NCBI GenBank assembly: GCA_016869975.1
Contig: VGCZ01000003.1
Location: forward strand, 1-64,000
DNA from: Alphaproteobacteria bacterium
Lineage (GTDB): Bacteria > Pseudomonadota > Alphaproteobacteria > Reyranellales > Reyranellaceae
Reading direction: 5' to 3'
Length of the DNA stretch: 64,000 nucleotides
Under the pieces are notes generated by a model. It ran no database searches. It had not been told where the DNA came from and saw nothing but the letters and a program-made list of their open reading frames with translations. The position numbers and the translations under genes are program-made. This document shows, one piece after another, positions 35,508 to 44,074 of this stretch. The stretch's first letter is position 1. Every line of letters starts with the position of its first letter.

Positions 35508-36560
35508 ATGCGTGACTCCGCCTCGATCCGCATCGACGGCGTGACCAAGACCTTCGACGGCCGGGTCATGGCCGTCGACGATGTCACGCTCGACATCCAG
35601 GCCGGCGAGTTCTTCTCGCTGCTGGGGCCGTCGGGCTGCGGCAAGACTACGACCCTGCGCCTGATCGCCGGCTTCGAGACCGCCGACGCCGGCCGCATCG
35701 TCGTCGGCGGCCGCGACATCACCGACCTGCCGGCGCACAAGCGCGACATGGGCATGGTCTTCCAGTCCTACGCGCTCTTCCCGCACCGCACCGTGGCCGA
35801 GAACGTCGCCTTCGGCCTGCGCATGCGCGCTCTGCCCAAGGCGGAGATCGCCGATCGCGTCGCGGCGGCGCTCAAGCAGGTGGCGCTCGACGGCTATGAA
35901 GCGCGCCGGCCCTCGCAACTCTCGGGTGGCCAGCAGCAGCGCGTGGCGCTGGCGCGCGCCGTCGTCATCCGCCCGGCGGTGCTGCTGTGCGACGAGCCGC
36001 TGGGCGCGCTCGATCGCAAGCTGCGCCAATCGATGCAGTTCGAGCTCAAGCAATTGCAGAAGGAGCTCGGTGTCACCCTGGTCTTCGTCACGCACGACCA
36101 GGAGGAGGCGCTGGCGATGTCCGACCGCATCGCCGTGATGAACGCCGGCAAGGTCGAGCAGGTCGGCGCGCCCCAGGAGATCTACGATCGTCCGCGCACG
36201 CGCTTCGTCGCCGACTTCATCGGCGAGATCAACATGTTCGAGGGCGCCTGGAGCGGCGGGCGTTTCGTCATGGGCCACGGCCGCGCCTTGCCGGCGGCGG
36301 GCGTCGGCGGACGTACGGGTTCGGGCGTGATCGCCGTGCGGCCGGAGAAGACGCGTCTCGTCGGCGAGGTCGACGGCGCCCTGGGCGGCCGCATCGAGAG
36401 CGCGAACTTTCTCGGCGGCCATGTTCTCTATCGCGTCGTTACCGACGAGGGCCGCGCCGTGCTGGCCAAAGAACAGAATGTCGGCGACAGCGGCCGCAAG
36501 ATCGGCGACCGCGTCGGCGTCGCCTGGATGCCGTCCGACGCAGTGAGCTTGGAGGCGTGA
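35508..36560 (+). CDS. ABC transporter ATP-binding protein (PotA type)
   Basis: 350 residues are predicted from the ATG at 35508; an earlier in-frame GTG would run through the family A repeat. It has Walker A GPSGCGKT at 40-47, signature [14 protein letters not shown], Walker [13 protein letters not shown], the switch histidine in [11 protein letters not shown], and a C-terminal TOBE region (about 270-345). It powers the importer formed by the preceding genes. The nearest purine-rich site, GGGGAAGG, belongs to the repeat and is about 18 bases away, so translation may be weak or start by another route. Confidence 0.93.
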   Translation: MRDSASIRIDGVTKTFDGRVMAVDDVTLDIQAGEFFSLLGPSGCGKTTTLRLIAGFETADAGRIVVGGRDITDLPAHKRDMGMVFQSYALFPHRTVAENVAFGLRMRALPKAEIADRVAAALKQVALDGYEARRPSQLSGGQQQRVALARAVVIRPAVLLCDEPLGALDRKLRQSMQFELKQLQKELGVTLVFVTHDQEEALAMSDRIAVMNAGKVEQVGAPQEIYDRPRTRFVADFIGEINMFEGAWSGGRFVMGHGRALPAAGVGGRTGSGVIAVRPEKTRLVGEVDGALGGRIESANFLGGHVLYRVVTDEGRAVLAKEQNVGDSGRKIGDRVGVAWMPSDAVSLEA

Positions 36561-36571
36561 GGATGAACGCC

Positions 36572-36679
36572 GATGTCGTCCTGAGCGTAGCGAAGGACCT
36601 CGCGGTATCGCGGTCATGCGCTGGCGATGTGACCGAACGTACCACCGCGAGGTCCTTCGCTGCGCTTAGGACGACGATC
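36572..36679. repeat. Family B intergenic inverted-repeat element
   Basis: The left arm (GTCGTCCTGAGCGTAGCGAA.. with GGACCTCGCGGT) and right arm (ACCGCGAGGTCCTTCGCTGC..) are complementary over about 34 bases with few mismatches around a 37-base centre. It occupies most of the 142-base gap between the ATPase and AroM genes. Such GTCCTGAGCGxAGCGAAGGA palindromes are scattered through many alphaproteobacterial genomes. It splits the cassette into transporter and enzyme halves and may terminate or stabilise the transcript. Confidence 0.8.
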
Positions 36680-36702
36680 TCAGTGCGAGGAGGCTCGAAG
36701 TC

Positions 36703-37374
36703 ATGACCCGAACCCTCGGCATCGCCGTCATCGGCCAGGCGCCGCGCGACGACATCGTGGCGCTGTTCGCGGCCCAGGCGCCCGCTGGCACGAAGGTGAT
36801 CCTGCGCGGATGCCTCGACGGCATGAGCGACGCGCAGATCGCCGCTATCGCGCCGAAGGACGGCGGCGACACGCTCTACACGCGGCTACCGGGCGATCGC
36901 GATGTGAAAATCTCGAAGCAGGCCGTCGTCACGCGTGCGCCCGCGACGCTGGCGAAGCTGCGCGAGGACGGCGCCGACGCCCTGGTGTTCAACTGCACCG
37001 GCGCCTTCCCGTCGATGCCAGGTGATGCCGGCGTACTGTTTCCCTCGCGCGTGCTGGCCGGGCTCAGTGCCGGGCTGCTGCCGACCGGACGGCTGGGTCT
37101 GCTGGTACCGCTGCCTGAGCAGGCGACGAAGCTCACCGAGAAGTGGCGACGGCCCGGTATCGAGGTGGTCGCCGAGGCGCTGACACCCAGTGCTGGCGAC
37201 GCCGAGGTGGAAGCGGCCGCTGCGCGATTGAGAGCGCAGGCGCCCGATCTGATCGCCATGGACTGCATGAGCTACACGCCTGCCACCAAGGATATCGTCA
37301 AGCGCGTCGCCGGTGTGCCGACCCTGCTGGGCGTCACCGCCACGGCGCGCGTGCTACGCGAGTTGCTGGAGTAG
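36703..37374 (+). CDS. AroM family protein (Asp/Glu/hydantoin-racemase-like)
   Basis: This 223-residue protein has the AroM start LGIAVIGQAPRDDI and no membrane segment. The function of AroM is not established. The protein has two cysteines in positions like those of two-cysteine racemases: Cys98 in FNCTG and Cys188 in MDCMSYTP. That layout recalls the Asp/Glu/hydantoin racemase fold and would fit a racemase in a hydantoin pathway, though this is inference. GAGGAGG precedes the ATG, and it ends 2 bases before the first DUF917 gene, so it is tightly coupled to the enzymes. Confidence 0.88.
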   Translation: MTRTLGIAVIGQAPRDDIVALFAAQAPAGTKVILRGCLDGMSDAQIAAIAPKDGGDTLYTRLPGDRDVKISKQAVVTRAPATLAKLREDGADALVFNCTGAFPSMPGDAGVLFPSRVLAGLSAGLLPTGRLGLLVPLPEQATKLTEKWRRPGIEVVAEALTPSAGDAEVEAAAARLRAQAPDLIAMDCMSYTPATKDIVKRVAGVPTLLGVTATARVLRELLE

Positions 37375-37376
37375 AG

Positions 37377-38456
37377 ATGGACCGCGAGATCACGCTCGAC
37401 GATATCGAATCGCTCGCCGTCGGCGCCTGGGTGCTGGGCACCGGTGGCGGCGGCAGCCCCTATCTCGGCCTGCTCAACATGCGCCGCCTCTACCGCGAGG
37501 ATGGGTTGCGCGTGTCGCTGATGAGCCCCGATGAGCTCGCCGACGACGACATGGTCGCGGCGGTGTCGAACATGGGCGCGCCGCTGGTCGGACAGGAGCG
37601 GCTGACCGACAGCCGCACCATCGCGCGCGCCGTGGCGCTGATGGAGGAGCACACCGGCAAGCGTTTTCGCGCGATCATGTCGCTGGAGATTGGCGGCGGG
37701 AACTCGATCCAGCCCCTGATGGCGGCGGCGCATCTCGGCCGGCCCGTGGTCGACGCCGACATGATGGGCCGCGCCTATCCCGAGGCGCAGATGACCTCGG
37801 TCGCGGTCGGCGACCTGACGCCCTGTCCGCTATCTACCGTCGATGTGCGTGGCCTGGAGTCGATCGTCGACAAGGTGCCGACCTGGAAGTGGATGGAGCG
37901 CGTCAGCCGCAAGATCTGCGTCGAATACGGCTCGATCGCCTCGACCTGCAAAGCGCCGCGCACCGGCGCTGAGGTCAAGCAATGGGGCATCAAGTACACC
38001 ACCACCAAGGCCATCAAGATCGGCCATGCGGTACGGGAGGCGCAGCGTCTGCATCAGGATCCGATCGCGGCGATCCTCTCCGTCGAGCCCGGCAAGGTGC
38101 TCTATCGCGGCAAGGTCAAGGACGTCGAGCGGCGCACCACCGAGGGCTTCCTGCGCGGACGCACGAAGTTCGACGGCATGGACGAGTACCGTGGCGTGTC
38201 GATGGAGATCGCCTTCCAGAACGAATGGATCGTGGCTTGGCGCGACAACCAGCCGATCGCCATGTCGCCCGACCTGATCTGCGTGCTCGACAGCGTGTCG
38301 GGCGAGGCGGTGGGCACCGAGACCATCCGCTATGGCCAGCGCGTCACCGTGATCGCGCTGCCGCCGCCCGAGGTTTTTCTGTCGCCCAAGGGCCTGCTGC
38401 ATGTCGGCCCGCGCGCCTTCGGCTACGACATCGAGTTCCGGAGCGTCTTCGCGTGA
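37377..38456 (+). CDS. DUF917 / S-methyl-thiohydantoin desulfurase-like protein, copy 1
   Basis: 359 residues are predicted from the ATG two bases after the aroM-type stop; GGAG overlaps that stop. It belongs to the DUF917 family, now named after S-methyl-thiohydantoin desulfurase: it begins ITLDDIESLAVGAWVLGTGGGGSPYLGLL and has MEIGG/LEIGGGNS, DADMMGRAYPEAQMTS and a C-terminal ICVLDSVSGEAVGTETIRYGQ segment. Family members act on five-membered (thio)hydantoin rings or related compounds. It is followed by a close paralogue that overlaps by GTGA; the two may form a heteromer or handle two ring forms. Confidence 0.9.
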   Translation: MDREITLDDIESLAVGAWVLGTGGGGSPYLGLLNMRRLYREDGLRVSLMSPDELADDDMVAAVSNMGAPLVGQERLTDSRTIARAVALMEEHTGKRFRAIMSLEIGGGNSIQPLMAAAHLGRPVVDADMMGRAYPEAQMTSVAVGDLTPCPLSTVDVRGLESIVDKVPTWKWMERVSRKICVEYGSIASTCKAPRTGAEVKQWGIKYTTTKAIKIGHAVREAQRLHQDPIAAILSVEPGKVLYRGKVKDVERRTTEGFLRGRTKFDGMDEYRGVSMEIAFQNEWIVAWRDNQPIAMSPDLICVLDSVSGEAVGTETIRYGQRVTVIALPPPEVFLSPKGLLHVGPRAFGYDIEFRSVFA

Positions 38457-39535
38457 GCCTGCGCGACATCACGCTCGACGACATCGAGTCGCTGGCGGTC
38501 GGCGCCTGGGTGCTGGGCACCGGCGGCGGCGGCAATCCCTACCTGCCGTTGCTCAACATGCGCGCGCTGTACCGCGAGGGCTATCGCTGCCAGCTGATGT
38601 CGTCGGAGGATCTCGATGACGACGACTGGGTCGGCACGGTGGCCAACATGGGCGCGCCGTTGGTGGGGCAGGAACGGCTGACCGACAGCCTTACCTTGGC
38701 GCGTGCGGTCACGGCGATGGAGAAGCATATCGGTCAGCGCTTCCGCGCCCTGATGAGCATGGAAATCGGCGGCGCCAACGGCGTGCGGCCATTCATGGCC
38801 GCGGCGCATCACAAGCTGCCGGTGGTCGACAGCGACACCATGGGCCGCGCTTATCCCGAGGCGCAGATGACCTCGGTCGCTGTGGGCGGGCTGACGCCGT
38901 ACCCGCTGACCGCCGTCGACGTGCGCGGTTTTGAGAGCATCGTGCACAAGGTGCCGACATGGAAGTGGACCGAGCGCGTCGGTCGCAAGATCTGCGTCGA
39001 GTACGGCTCGGTCGCCGCGACGTGCCAACCGCCGCGCACCGGCGCAGAGGTGAAGAGGTGGGGCATCCACGGCACGACGACCAAGGCCATCGCCATCGGC
39101 GCAGCGGTGCGTGAAGCGCAGCGCACGCACGACGACCCGATCGCCGCGATCCTGAAGGTTGAACCCGGCAAGCTGCTCTACAAGGGCAAGGTGATCGACG
39201 TCGCGCGGCGCACCACCGAGGGCTTCCTGCGCGGCGTGGTGCGCTTCGACGGGCTCGATGATTGGCGCGGCTCGGCGATGACCATCAACTTCCAGAACGA
39301 GTGGATCGTGGCTTGGCACGACGACAAGCCGGTCGCGATGACGCCCGACCTGATCTGCGTGCTCGACTCGGTGTCGGGCGAGGCGGTGGGCAGCGAGACG
39401 ATCCGCTATGGCCAGCGCGTCACGGTCATCGCGTTACCGCCGCCGGCGGTCTTTCTTTCGGAAAGAGGCTTGCAGCACGTCGGCCCACGCGCCTTCGGCT
39501 ATGACCTCGATTTCAGGAGCGTGTTTTCACCATGA
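38453..39535 (+). CDS. DUF917 / S-methyl-thiohydantoin desulfurase-like protein, copy 2
   Basis: 360 residues are predicted from a GTG that overlaps the previous stop (GTGA), with GGAG upstream. It is collinear with copy 1 from residue 5 on (DITLDDIESLAVGAWVLGTGG) and clearly similar along its whole length, including DSDTMGRAYPEAQMTSVAVG, ICVEYGSVAATC and LDSVSGEAVGSETIRYGQRV. Its stop overlaps the hydantoinase start by ATGA. Retention of both copies in such tight coupling argues that both are needed. Confidence 0.9.
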   Translation: MSLRDITLDDIESLAVGAWVLGTGGGGNPYLPLLNMRALYREGYRCQLMSSEDLDDDDWVGTVANMGAPLVGQERLTDSLTLARAVTAMEKHIGQRFRALMSMEIGGANGVRPFMAAAHHKLPVVDSDTMGRAYPEAQMTSVAVGGLTPYPLTAVDVRGFESIVHKVPTWKWTERVGRKICVEYGSVAATCQPPRTGAEVKRWGIHGTTTKAIAIGAAVREAQRTHDDPIAAILKVEPGKLLYKGKVIDVARRTTEGFLRGVVRFDGLDDWRGSAMTINFQNEWIVAWHDDKPVAMTPDLICVLDSVSGEAVGSETIRYGQRVTVIALPPPAVFLSERGLQHVGPRAFGYDLDFRSVFSP

Positions 39536-41070
39536 GACGCATCGGTATCGATGTCGGCGGCACCAATACAGACGCAGTGCTGATCGAGGACGGCAAGGTC
39601 ACGGGCGCGGTCAAGGCGCCGACCAGCGAGGACGTCACTACGGGCATCCTCGATTCGCTGAAGGCGCTCGCGGCCACCGGCGTGCTGAAAGGCAAGCGCA
39701 TCGATGGTGTGATGATCGGCACGACGCATTTCATCAACGCCGTGGTGCAGCGCCGCCACCTCACCAAGGTGGGCGCGCTGCGCCTGGGGATGCCAGCCTC
39801 GGCCTCGCTGCCGCCGTTCTGCGACTGGCCCGAGGATCTCGCGGAGATCGTGCGCGGCGGCGTGTGGATGGTCGAGGGCGGTCACGAATTCGACGGCCGT
39901 CCCTTCATGCCGCTCGACGAGGCGGCGATCACGGCGGCGGCACGGGAGATGAAGGCGAAGGGCCTGAGGTCGGTGGCGATCTCCGCGATCTTCTCGCCGC
40001 TCGATCCCTCGCACGAGAAGCGCGCGGCGGAGATCGTCGCTGGCGAGGTGCCTGGCGCGTCTATCACCTGCTCCTCCGATCTCGGCCGCATCGGCCTGCT
40101 TGAGCGCGAGAACGCCGGGCTGCTCAACGCCGGCCTCGCCGACCTCGCGCGCGACACTATCGCCGCCTTCGAGCAGGCGATTCGCGACAGCGGCATCGCC
40201 GCGCCGCTCTACATCACGCAGAACGACGGTACCGTGGTCGAGGCGACGCAGGCCAGGCGCCTGCCGGTTTACAGCTTCGCGTCGGGGGCGACCAACTCGA
40301 TGCGCGGCGGCGCCTATCTCTCGGGCCTGCTGGACGCGATGGTGATCGATGTCGGCGGCACCACGACCGATGTCGGCCAGCTGCGCCATGGCTTCCCGCG
40401 CGAGGCCAACTCGGTTGTGAAGGTCGGCGGCGTGCGCACCTTGTTCCGCATGCCCGACCTGATGTCGATCGGCCTGGGCGGCGGCAGCCATGTCTCGCTC
40501 GATCCGCTGAAGGTCGGCCCGCTGTCGGTCGGCTACAGGCTGCTGCGCGAGGGCATCGCCTTCGGCGGCAAGCAACTCACCACGACCGATATCGCCGTCG
40601 CCGCCGGCCGTCTCGCCCTGGGCGACAGGGCGAAGGTCACCCACCTCGACGCCGCGACCTGCGCGCGCGTCTTCGGCGAGGCGCAGCGCATGGTCGAGGA
40701 GACCGTCGATCGCATGAAGACCGAAGCCGGCGACGTGCCGCTGATCGCGGTCGGCGGCGGCGCCTTCCTGGTGCCGGACAAGCTCGAGGGCGTGTCCGAG
40801 GTCATCCGCGTGACGCATGGCGATTGCGCCAACGCCGTGGGCGCGGCGATCGCCCAGGTTTCCGGCGAGTGCGACCAGATCTTCCGCGACATGGCCCGCG
40901 TCGACGCCATCGCGCGCGCCAACGAGCTGGCGGCGGACCGTGCGGTTTCGGCCGGCGCCGACCGCGCCACGCTCTCGACCATCGAGACCGAGGACATGCC
41001 GCTGGCTTATCTTCCGGGCAACGCGTTGCGCGTGCGCGTGCGCGTGGTCGGCGATGTGGCGGCGACCTAG
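39532..41070 (+). CDS. Hydantoinase/oxoprolinase family protein (HyuA type, stand-alone)
   Basis: This 512-residue protein of the ASKHA-fold hydantoinase A/5-oxoprolinase family has the N-terminal GIDVGGTNTDAVLI, the central VIDVGGTTTDVGQL near 275-290, SIGLGGGSHVSLDP, and AVGGGAFLVPD near 400. Relatives open cyclic amides in an ATP-dependent way, usually with a separate HyuB subunit. No HyuB gene is next to it; the tandem DUF917 proteins take that place and may be its partners. It starts in the ATGA overlap with the second DUF917 gene and is the last gene of the cassette; its stop overlaps the convergent hemerythrin stop by four bases. Confidence 0.92.
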   Translation: MRRIGIDVGGTNTDAVLIEDGKVTGAVKAPTSEDVTTGILDSLKALAATGVLKGKRIDGVMIGTTHFINAVVQRRHLTKVGALRLGMPASASLPPFCDWPEDLAEIVRGGVWMVEGGHEFDGRPFMPLDEAAITAAAREMKAKGLRSVAISAIFSPLDPSHEKRAAEIVAGEVPGASITCSSDLGRIGLLERENAGLLNAGLADLARDTIAAFEQAIRDSGIAAPLYITQNDGTVVEATQARRLPVYSFASGATNSMRGGAYLSGLLDAMVIDVGGTTTDVGQLRHGFPREANSVVKVGGVRTLFRMPDLMSIGLGGGSHVSLDPLKVGPLSVGYRLLREGIAFGGKQLTTTDIAVAAGRLALGDRAKVTHLDAATCARVFGEAQRMVEETVDRMKTEAGDVPLIAVGGGAFLVPDKLEGVSEVIRVTHGDCANAVGAAIAQVSGECDQIFRDMARVDAIARANELAADRAVSAGADRATLSTIETEDMPLAYLPGNALRVRVRVVGDVAAT

Positions 41071-41660
41071 GATCGTGCTGGCGTCGCCGGTCCGGCCAGT
41101 CCGTAGGGCTCCGGCGTCATCGCGACGATGCGCGAAAACAGCGTGTCGAAGGACGACTTGGTGTCGACACCGCTTAGCGGATCGTCGTTGGTTTCGAACG
41201 CGGCGTTGATCTCGACCCAGTCGGGCGGCGTCAGCGCGCGTTCGGCCAGTGGCAGGACGGCGTCTTCCTCGACGCGCATATGGCGCCAATGAAAGTCCGC
41301 ATAGTCCCTGGCCAGATCGGCGAAGTCCCTGGTGTTCACGCGGCCGGCTTCGAGATGGTCCAGCACCTCGCGCAGCCGCGCGATCTTGCCGGCGCCTTCG
41401 ACGTGCTCGGCGCTTAGCGCATCGAGCGTCGCCCTGGCTTCCGGCGCGCGCAGCCGCAGGAGCCGGTAGAGATACGCGTCCTCCTTGGGATGGTGCAGGC
41501 GTTCGGGAAACCGTTCGATGTAGTCGACCATCGCCCATAGCAGCTTGAAGTCCGGCCGCGTGCCGTTGACGGCGTGCTCGTCCGTCACATGCCGCAGGGC
41601 GTGGAGGACGGCGGACAGCGAACGATGTTCGTCGCGGATGACGTGAAGTGCCCGATGCAT
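41067..41660 (-). CDS. Hemerythrin-domain protein
   Basis: 197 residues are predicted from the ATG two bases after the hemN stop. It is an HHE/hemerythrin-type four-helix protein with metal-ligand pattern: DEHRSLSAVLHAL near the start, RLHHPKEDAYLY at about 54-66, LSAEHVEGAGKI and DFHWRHMRVEEDAVLP. It would bind oxygen, nitric oxide or a di-iron centre. It is probably co-transcribed with hemN and so shares control by the FNR/FixK-type box upstream. A role in oxygen handling or stress protection under low oxygen is inferred. Confidence 0.88.
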   Translation of the reverse strand: MHRALHVIRDEHRSLSAVLHALRHVTDEHAVNGTRPDFKLLWAMVDYIERFPERLHHPKEDAYLYRLLRLRAPEARATLDALSAEHVEGAGKIARLREVLDHLEAGRVNTRDFADLARDYADFHWRHMRVEEDAVLPLAERALTPPDWVEINAAFETNDDPLSGVDTKSSFDTLFSRIVAMTPEPYGLAGPATPARS

Positions 41661-41662
41661 GG

Positions 41663-43009
41663 TTACACCGCGCTGGAGTGGCGCGCTCCGGATGTCGGCA
41701 GGTAGTGGTCGAAGGCGGCGCAGATCAGCCGCGTGGCGATGCGGCCAGCGGGGGGAATACGCACGACGTCGCCGTCGATCTCGACGACACCTTGCTCGAC
41801 ATAGGGCCGCAGCCGCTCGAGATCGTCGTCGAAGAGGGTCGCCGGCGCCCCGTGGCGGCGCGCGACGGCGTCGAGATCGACGATGAAGTCGCACATCAGT
41901 CGCTCGATCACGTCGGCCGCCAGCCTGTCGTCGTCGTTCAGCGCGCAACCACGCGCCGTGGCGTAGGCGCCTTGATTGATCGCCTCGGCGTATTGCTTCA
42001 TGCCGGCGGCGTTCTGGGTGAAGCCCCCGGGCAACTGGCTGATCGCGCTGGCGCCGAGCCCCACCTGCGGTACGGCCGCGACATCGGTGTAGCCCTGGAA
42101 GGTGCGCCGCAGCCGGCCCTCGCGGGCGGCGATCGCCAAGGGATCGTCCGGCAACGCGTAGTGATCGATACCGACGGCGACGTAGCCTGCGGCGGCGAGG
42201 TCGCGCGCGGTCAGCCGGGCCATGGCCTGCCGCGTCGCCATGTCCGGCAGCGTCGCCGCATCGATCGCGCGCTGGCGACGGGCCATCCACGGCACGTGCG
42301 CGTAGCCGAACACCGCGATGCGCGAGGGAGCCAGCGCCACCGTCCGCTCCAGCGTGGCGGTCAGCATGTCGAGTGTCTGCAGCGGCAGGCCGTAGACGAG
42401 GTCGATATTGATGCGCGCGATGCCGACGTGGCGCAGCGCGTCCATTGCGCGCGCGGTGGTCTCCACCGGCTGCCAGCGATTGATCGCGCGTTGCACGGCG
42501 GGCGAGAAGTCCTGCACGCCGAGGCTGGCGCGATTGACCCCGATGGCGCCCAGCGTCGCCGCCCGCGCCGGCGTCAGATAGCGCGGATCGGTTTCGATCG
42601 AAATCTCGGTATCGCGGTCGATCGTGAAATGCGCGGCGATTCGCTCGACGAGGCGCTCCAGCCCATCGCCGCCAAGCTCGGTCGGGGTGCCACCCCCAAG
42701 TTGCAACGCGGCGAGCCGCCGGCCCACGCCGACATCGCGCGCCACCATCCTCAGCTCGCGCGCCAGCCGTTCGCCATAGGCCTCGATCTGCTCGGGGCCG
42801 CGCGTCACTGCGGTGTGGCAGGCGCAATACCAGCAAAGCGCGCGGCAGTATGGGACGTGCAGGTAGAGCGAGATGTCGCCGTCGGGCAGCGCGGTCAGCC
42901 AGGCGCGATGAGCCTTGCCGTCGATATCGGTGCCAAACTGCGCAGCGGTGGGGTAGCTGGTGTAACGTGGTACGCTGCGCTCGAGGCCCAGCAGCGTGGC
43001 TTCATCCAT
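41663..43009 (-). CDS. hemN: Oxygen-independent coproporphyrinogen III oxidase
   Basis: This 448-residue radical-SAM enzyme of haem synthesis converts coproporphyrinogen III to protoporphyrinogen IX without oxygen. The cluster ligands are Cys55, Cys59 and Cys62 in YCRALCWYCAC, preceded by YLHVPYC. RYTSYPTAAQF at 15-25 and LQLGGGTPTELG are typical of true HemN rather than HemW. It has an FNR-type palindrome 73 bases upstream of the start and a hemerythrin gene 2 bases downstream. Confidence 0.93.
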   Translation of the reverse strand: MDEATLLGLERSVPRYTSYPTAAQFGTDIDGKAHRAWLTALPDGDISLYLHVPYCRALCWYCACHTAVTRGPEQIEAYGERLARELRMVARDVGVGRRLAALQLGGGTPTELGGDGLERLVERIAAHFTIDRDTEISIETDPRYLTPARAATLGAIGVNRASLGVQDFSPAVQRAINRWQPVETTARAMDALRHVGIARINIDLVYGLPLQTLDMLTATLERTVALAPSRIAVFGYAHVPWMARRQRAIDAATLPDMATRQAMARLTARDLAAAGYVAVGIDHYALPDDPLAIAAREGRLRRTFQGYTDVAAVPQVGLGASAISQLPGGFTQNAAGMKQYAEAINQGAYATARGCALNDDDRLAADVIERLMCDFIVDLDAVARRHGAPATLFDDDLERLRPYVEQGVVEIDGDVVRIPPAGRIATRLICAAFDHYLPTSGARHSSAV

Positions 43010-43081
43010 GGACCACTCCCGCGCCCGACAGAACGGCGCGGGCGTGCGGGAAACACCCTAGATGACGAGGCGGGCCTCGCT

Positions 43082-43095
43082 TTGACCCAGGTCAA
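43082..43095 (-). promoter_or_regulatory. FNR/FixK-type anaerobic box upstream of hemN
   Basis: TTGACCCAGGTCAA fits TTGA-N6-TCAA, the binding pattern of FNR, FnrN and FixK regulators, with TTGAC/GTCAA half sites. It lies in the 107-base gap before hemN, 73 bases from the start codon, where activators of this class normally sit. hemN genes are well-known targets of these regulators. Confidence 0.7.
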
Positions 43096-43116
43096 GCGGC
43101 CCGGCCGAGGGGCCGA

Positions 43117-43998
43117 TCAGGCCGCCAGCGCCATCGGCCGCACCAGCTCCAGCCCGTCGGCGGCGGTGGCGGAGATCGTCGTGCGCACCATGTAGCGGCC
43201 GATATCCTCGGGCCATGGGCGGCCGCGATGCATGGTGGCGCGGTTGTCCCACATCACCACGTCGCCGGCGCGCCAGCTATGCTCCCAGCTGCGGCCCGGC
43301 GCGGTCGCCAATTCCTCGAGCTCGTCGATCAGCGCACGGCCCTCGGACTCCATGCCCTCGATGGCGTAGATGTGCGAGGCGATGTAGAGCGACTCGGTGT
43401 TGTTCGCCGGGTTGCGCCACACCAGCCGCCAGCGCACTGGCGGCAGCGATCGGCGCTCCTCGTCGTTCATCAGGGTGGGCGAGATCCTGTCGCGCGAGGT
43501 GGCGAAGCTGTGCAGCGCCACCATCCGGCGCAGCTGGGCGCGGCGGCTCTCGGGCAGGCGCTCGAAGGCGCGACGCGTGCTGACGAACTCCGTCTCGCCA
43601 CCTGATGGCGGGATGATGCGGCCCGACAGGACCGAGGTCAGCGCCGGGATCGCCTTGAACGAGCTGTCGGTGTGCCAGAACTGATTGGCCTTGTTGGTCA
43701 GCCACAGGCGATGGCTGGTCGGCACGATCTTGCCAGTCTCGGGGTCGATGTTGCGCAGGTGGACGTAGAAGGTGCCCGAGCCGATGGCGTTGACCTTGGT
43801 CGGCTCCGGCGGCCCGAATTTCGCGGAGAAGGCGAGCTGGTCCTCGTCCGTGAGCTCCTGGCCGCGGAACAGCAGCACCGAGTGCTCCTCGAAGGCCGCG
43901 CGCACCTGGCGATAGACGCTATCGTCGCGCGCCACGTCCTGGATGGTCACACCGCGCACCTCGACGCCGAAATCAGGGCCGAGCTTCACCAGCTGCAT
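43117..43998 (-). CDS. TauD/TfdA-family Fe(II)/2-oxoglutarate dioxygenase
   Basis: This 293-residue protein has the facial triad His109-x-Asp111 (FWHTDSSF) and His257 (ATMHRG), with a 2-oxoglutarate-binding arginine about 11-15 residues later (Arg268 or Arg272). LFRGQELTDEDQLAFSAKFG and SGGETEFVSTRRAF are also typical. Family members hydroxylate taurine, 2,4-D and similar acids; the pattern is closer to TfdA-type than to taurine enzymes, but the substrate is not decided. GGGAGG precedes the ATG. It lies upstream of hemN in the same direction but the 107-base gap with its own regulatory box suggests separate control. Confidence 0.9.
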   Translation of the reverse strand: MQLVKLGPDFGVEVRGVTIQDVARDDSVYRQVRAAFEEHSVLLFRGQELTDEDQLAFSAKFGPPEPTKVNAIGSGTFYVHLRNIDPETGKIVPTSHRLWLTNKANQFWHTDSSFKAIPALTSVLSGRIIPPSGGETEFVSTRRAFERLPESRRAQLRRMVALHSFATSRDRISPTLMNDEERRSLPPVRWRLVWRNPANNTESLYIASHIYAIEGMESEGRALIDELEELATAPGRSWEHSWRAGDVVMWDNRATMHRGRPWPEDIGRYMVRTTISATAADGLELVRPMALAA

Positions 43999-44074
43999 GG
44001 TTTCCTCCCGAGGCTCGAACGGTCCGCTTGTCCCGGCACTATAGCGCCGCCAGCGCCCGCGCTACAGTGGGGCG

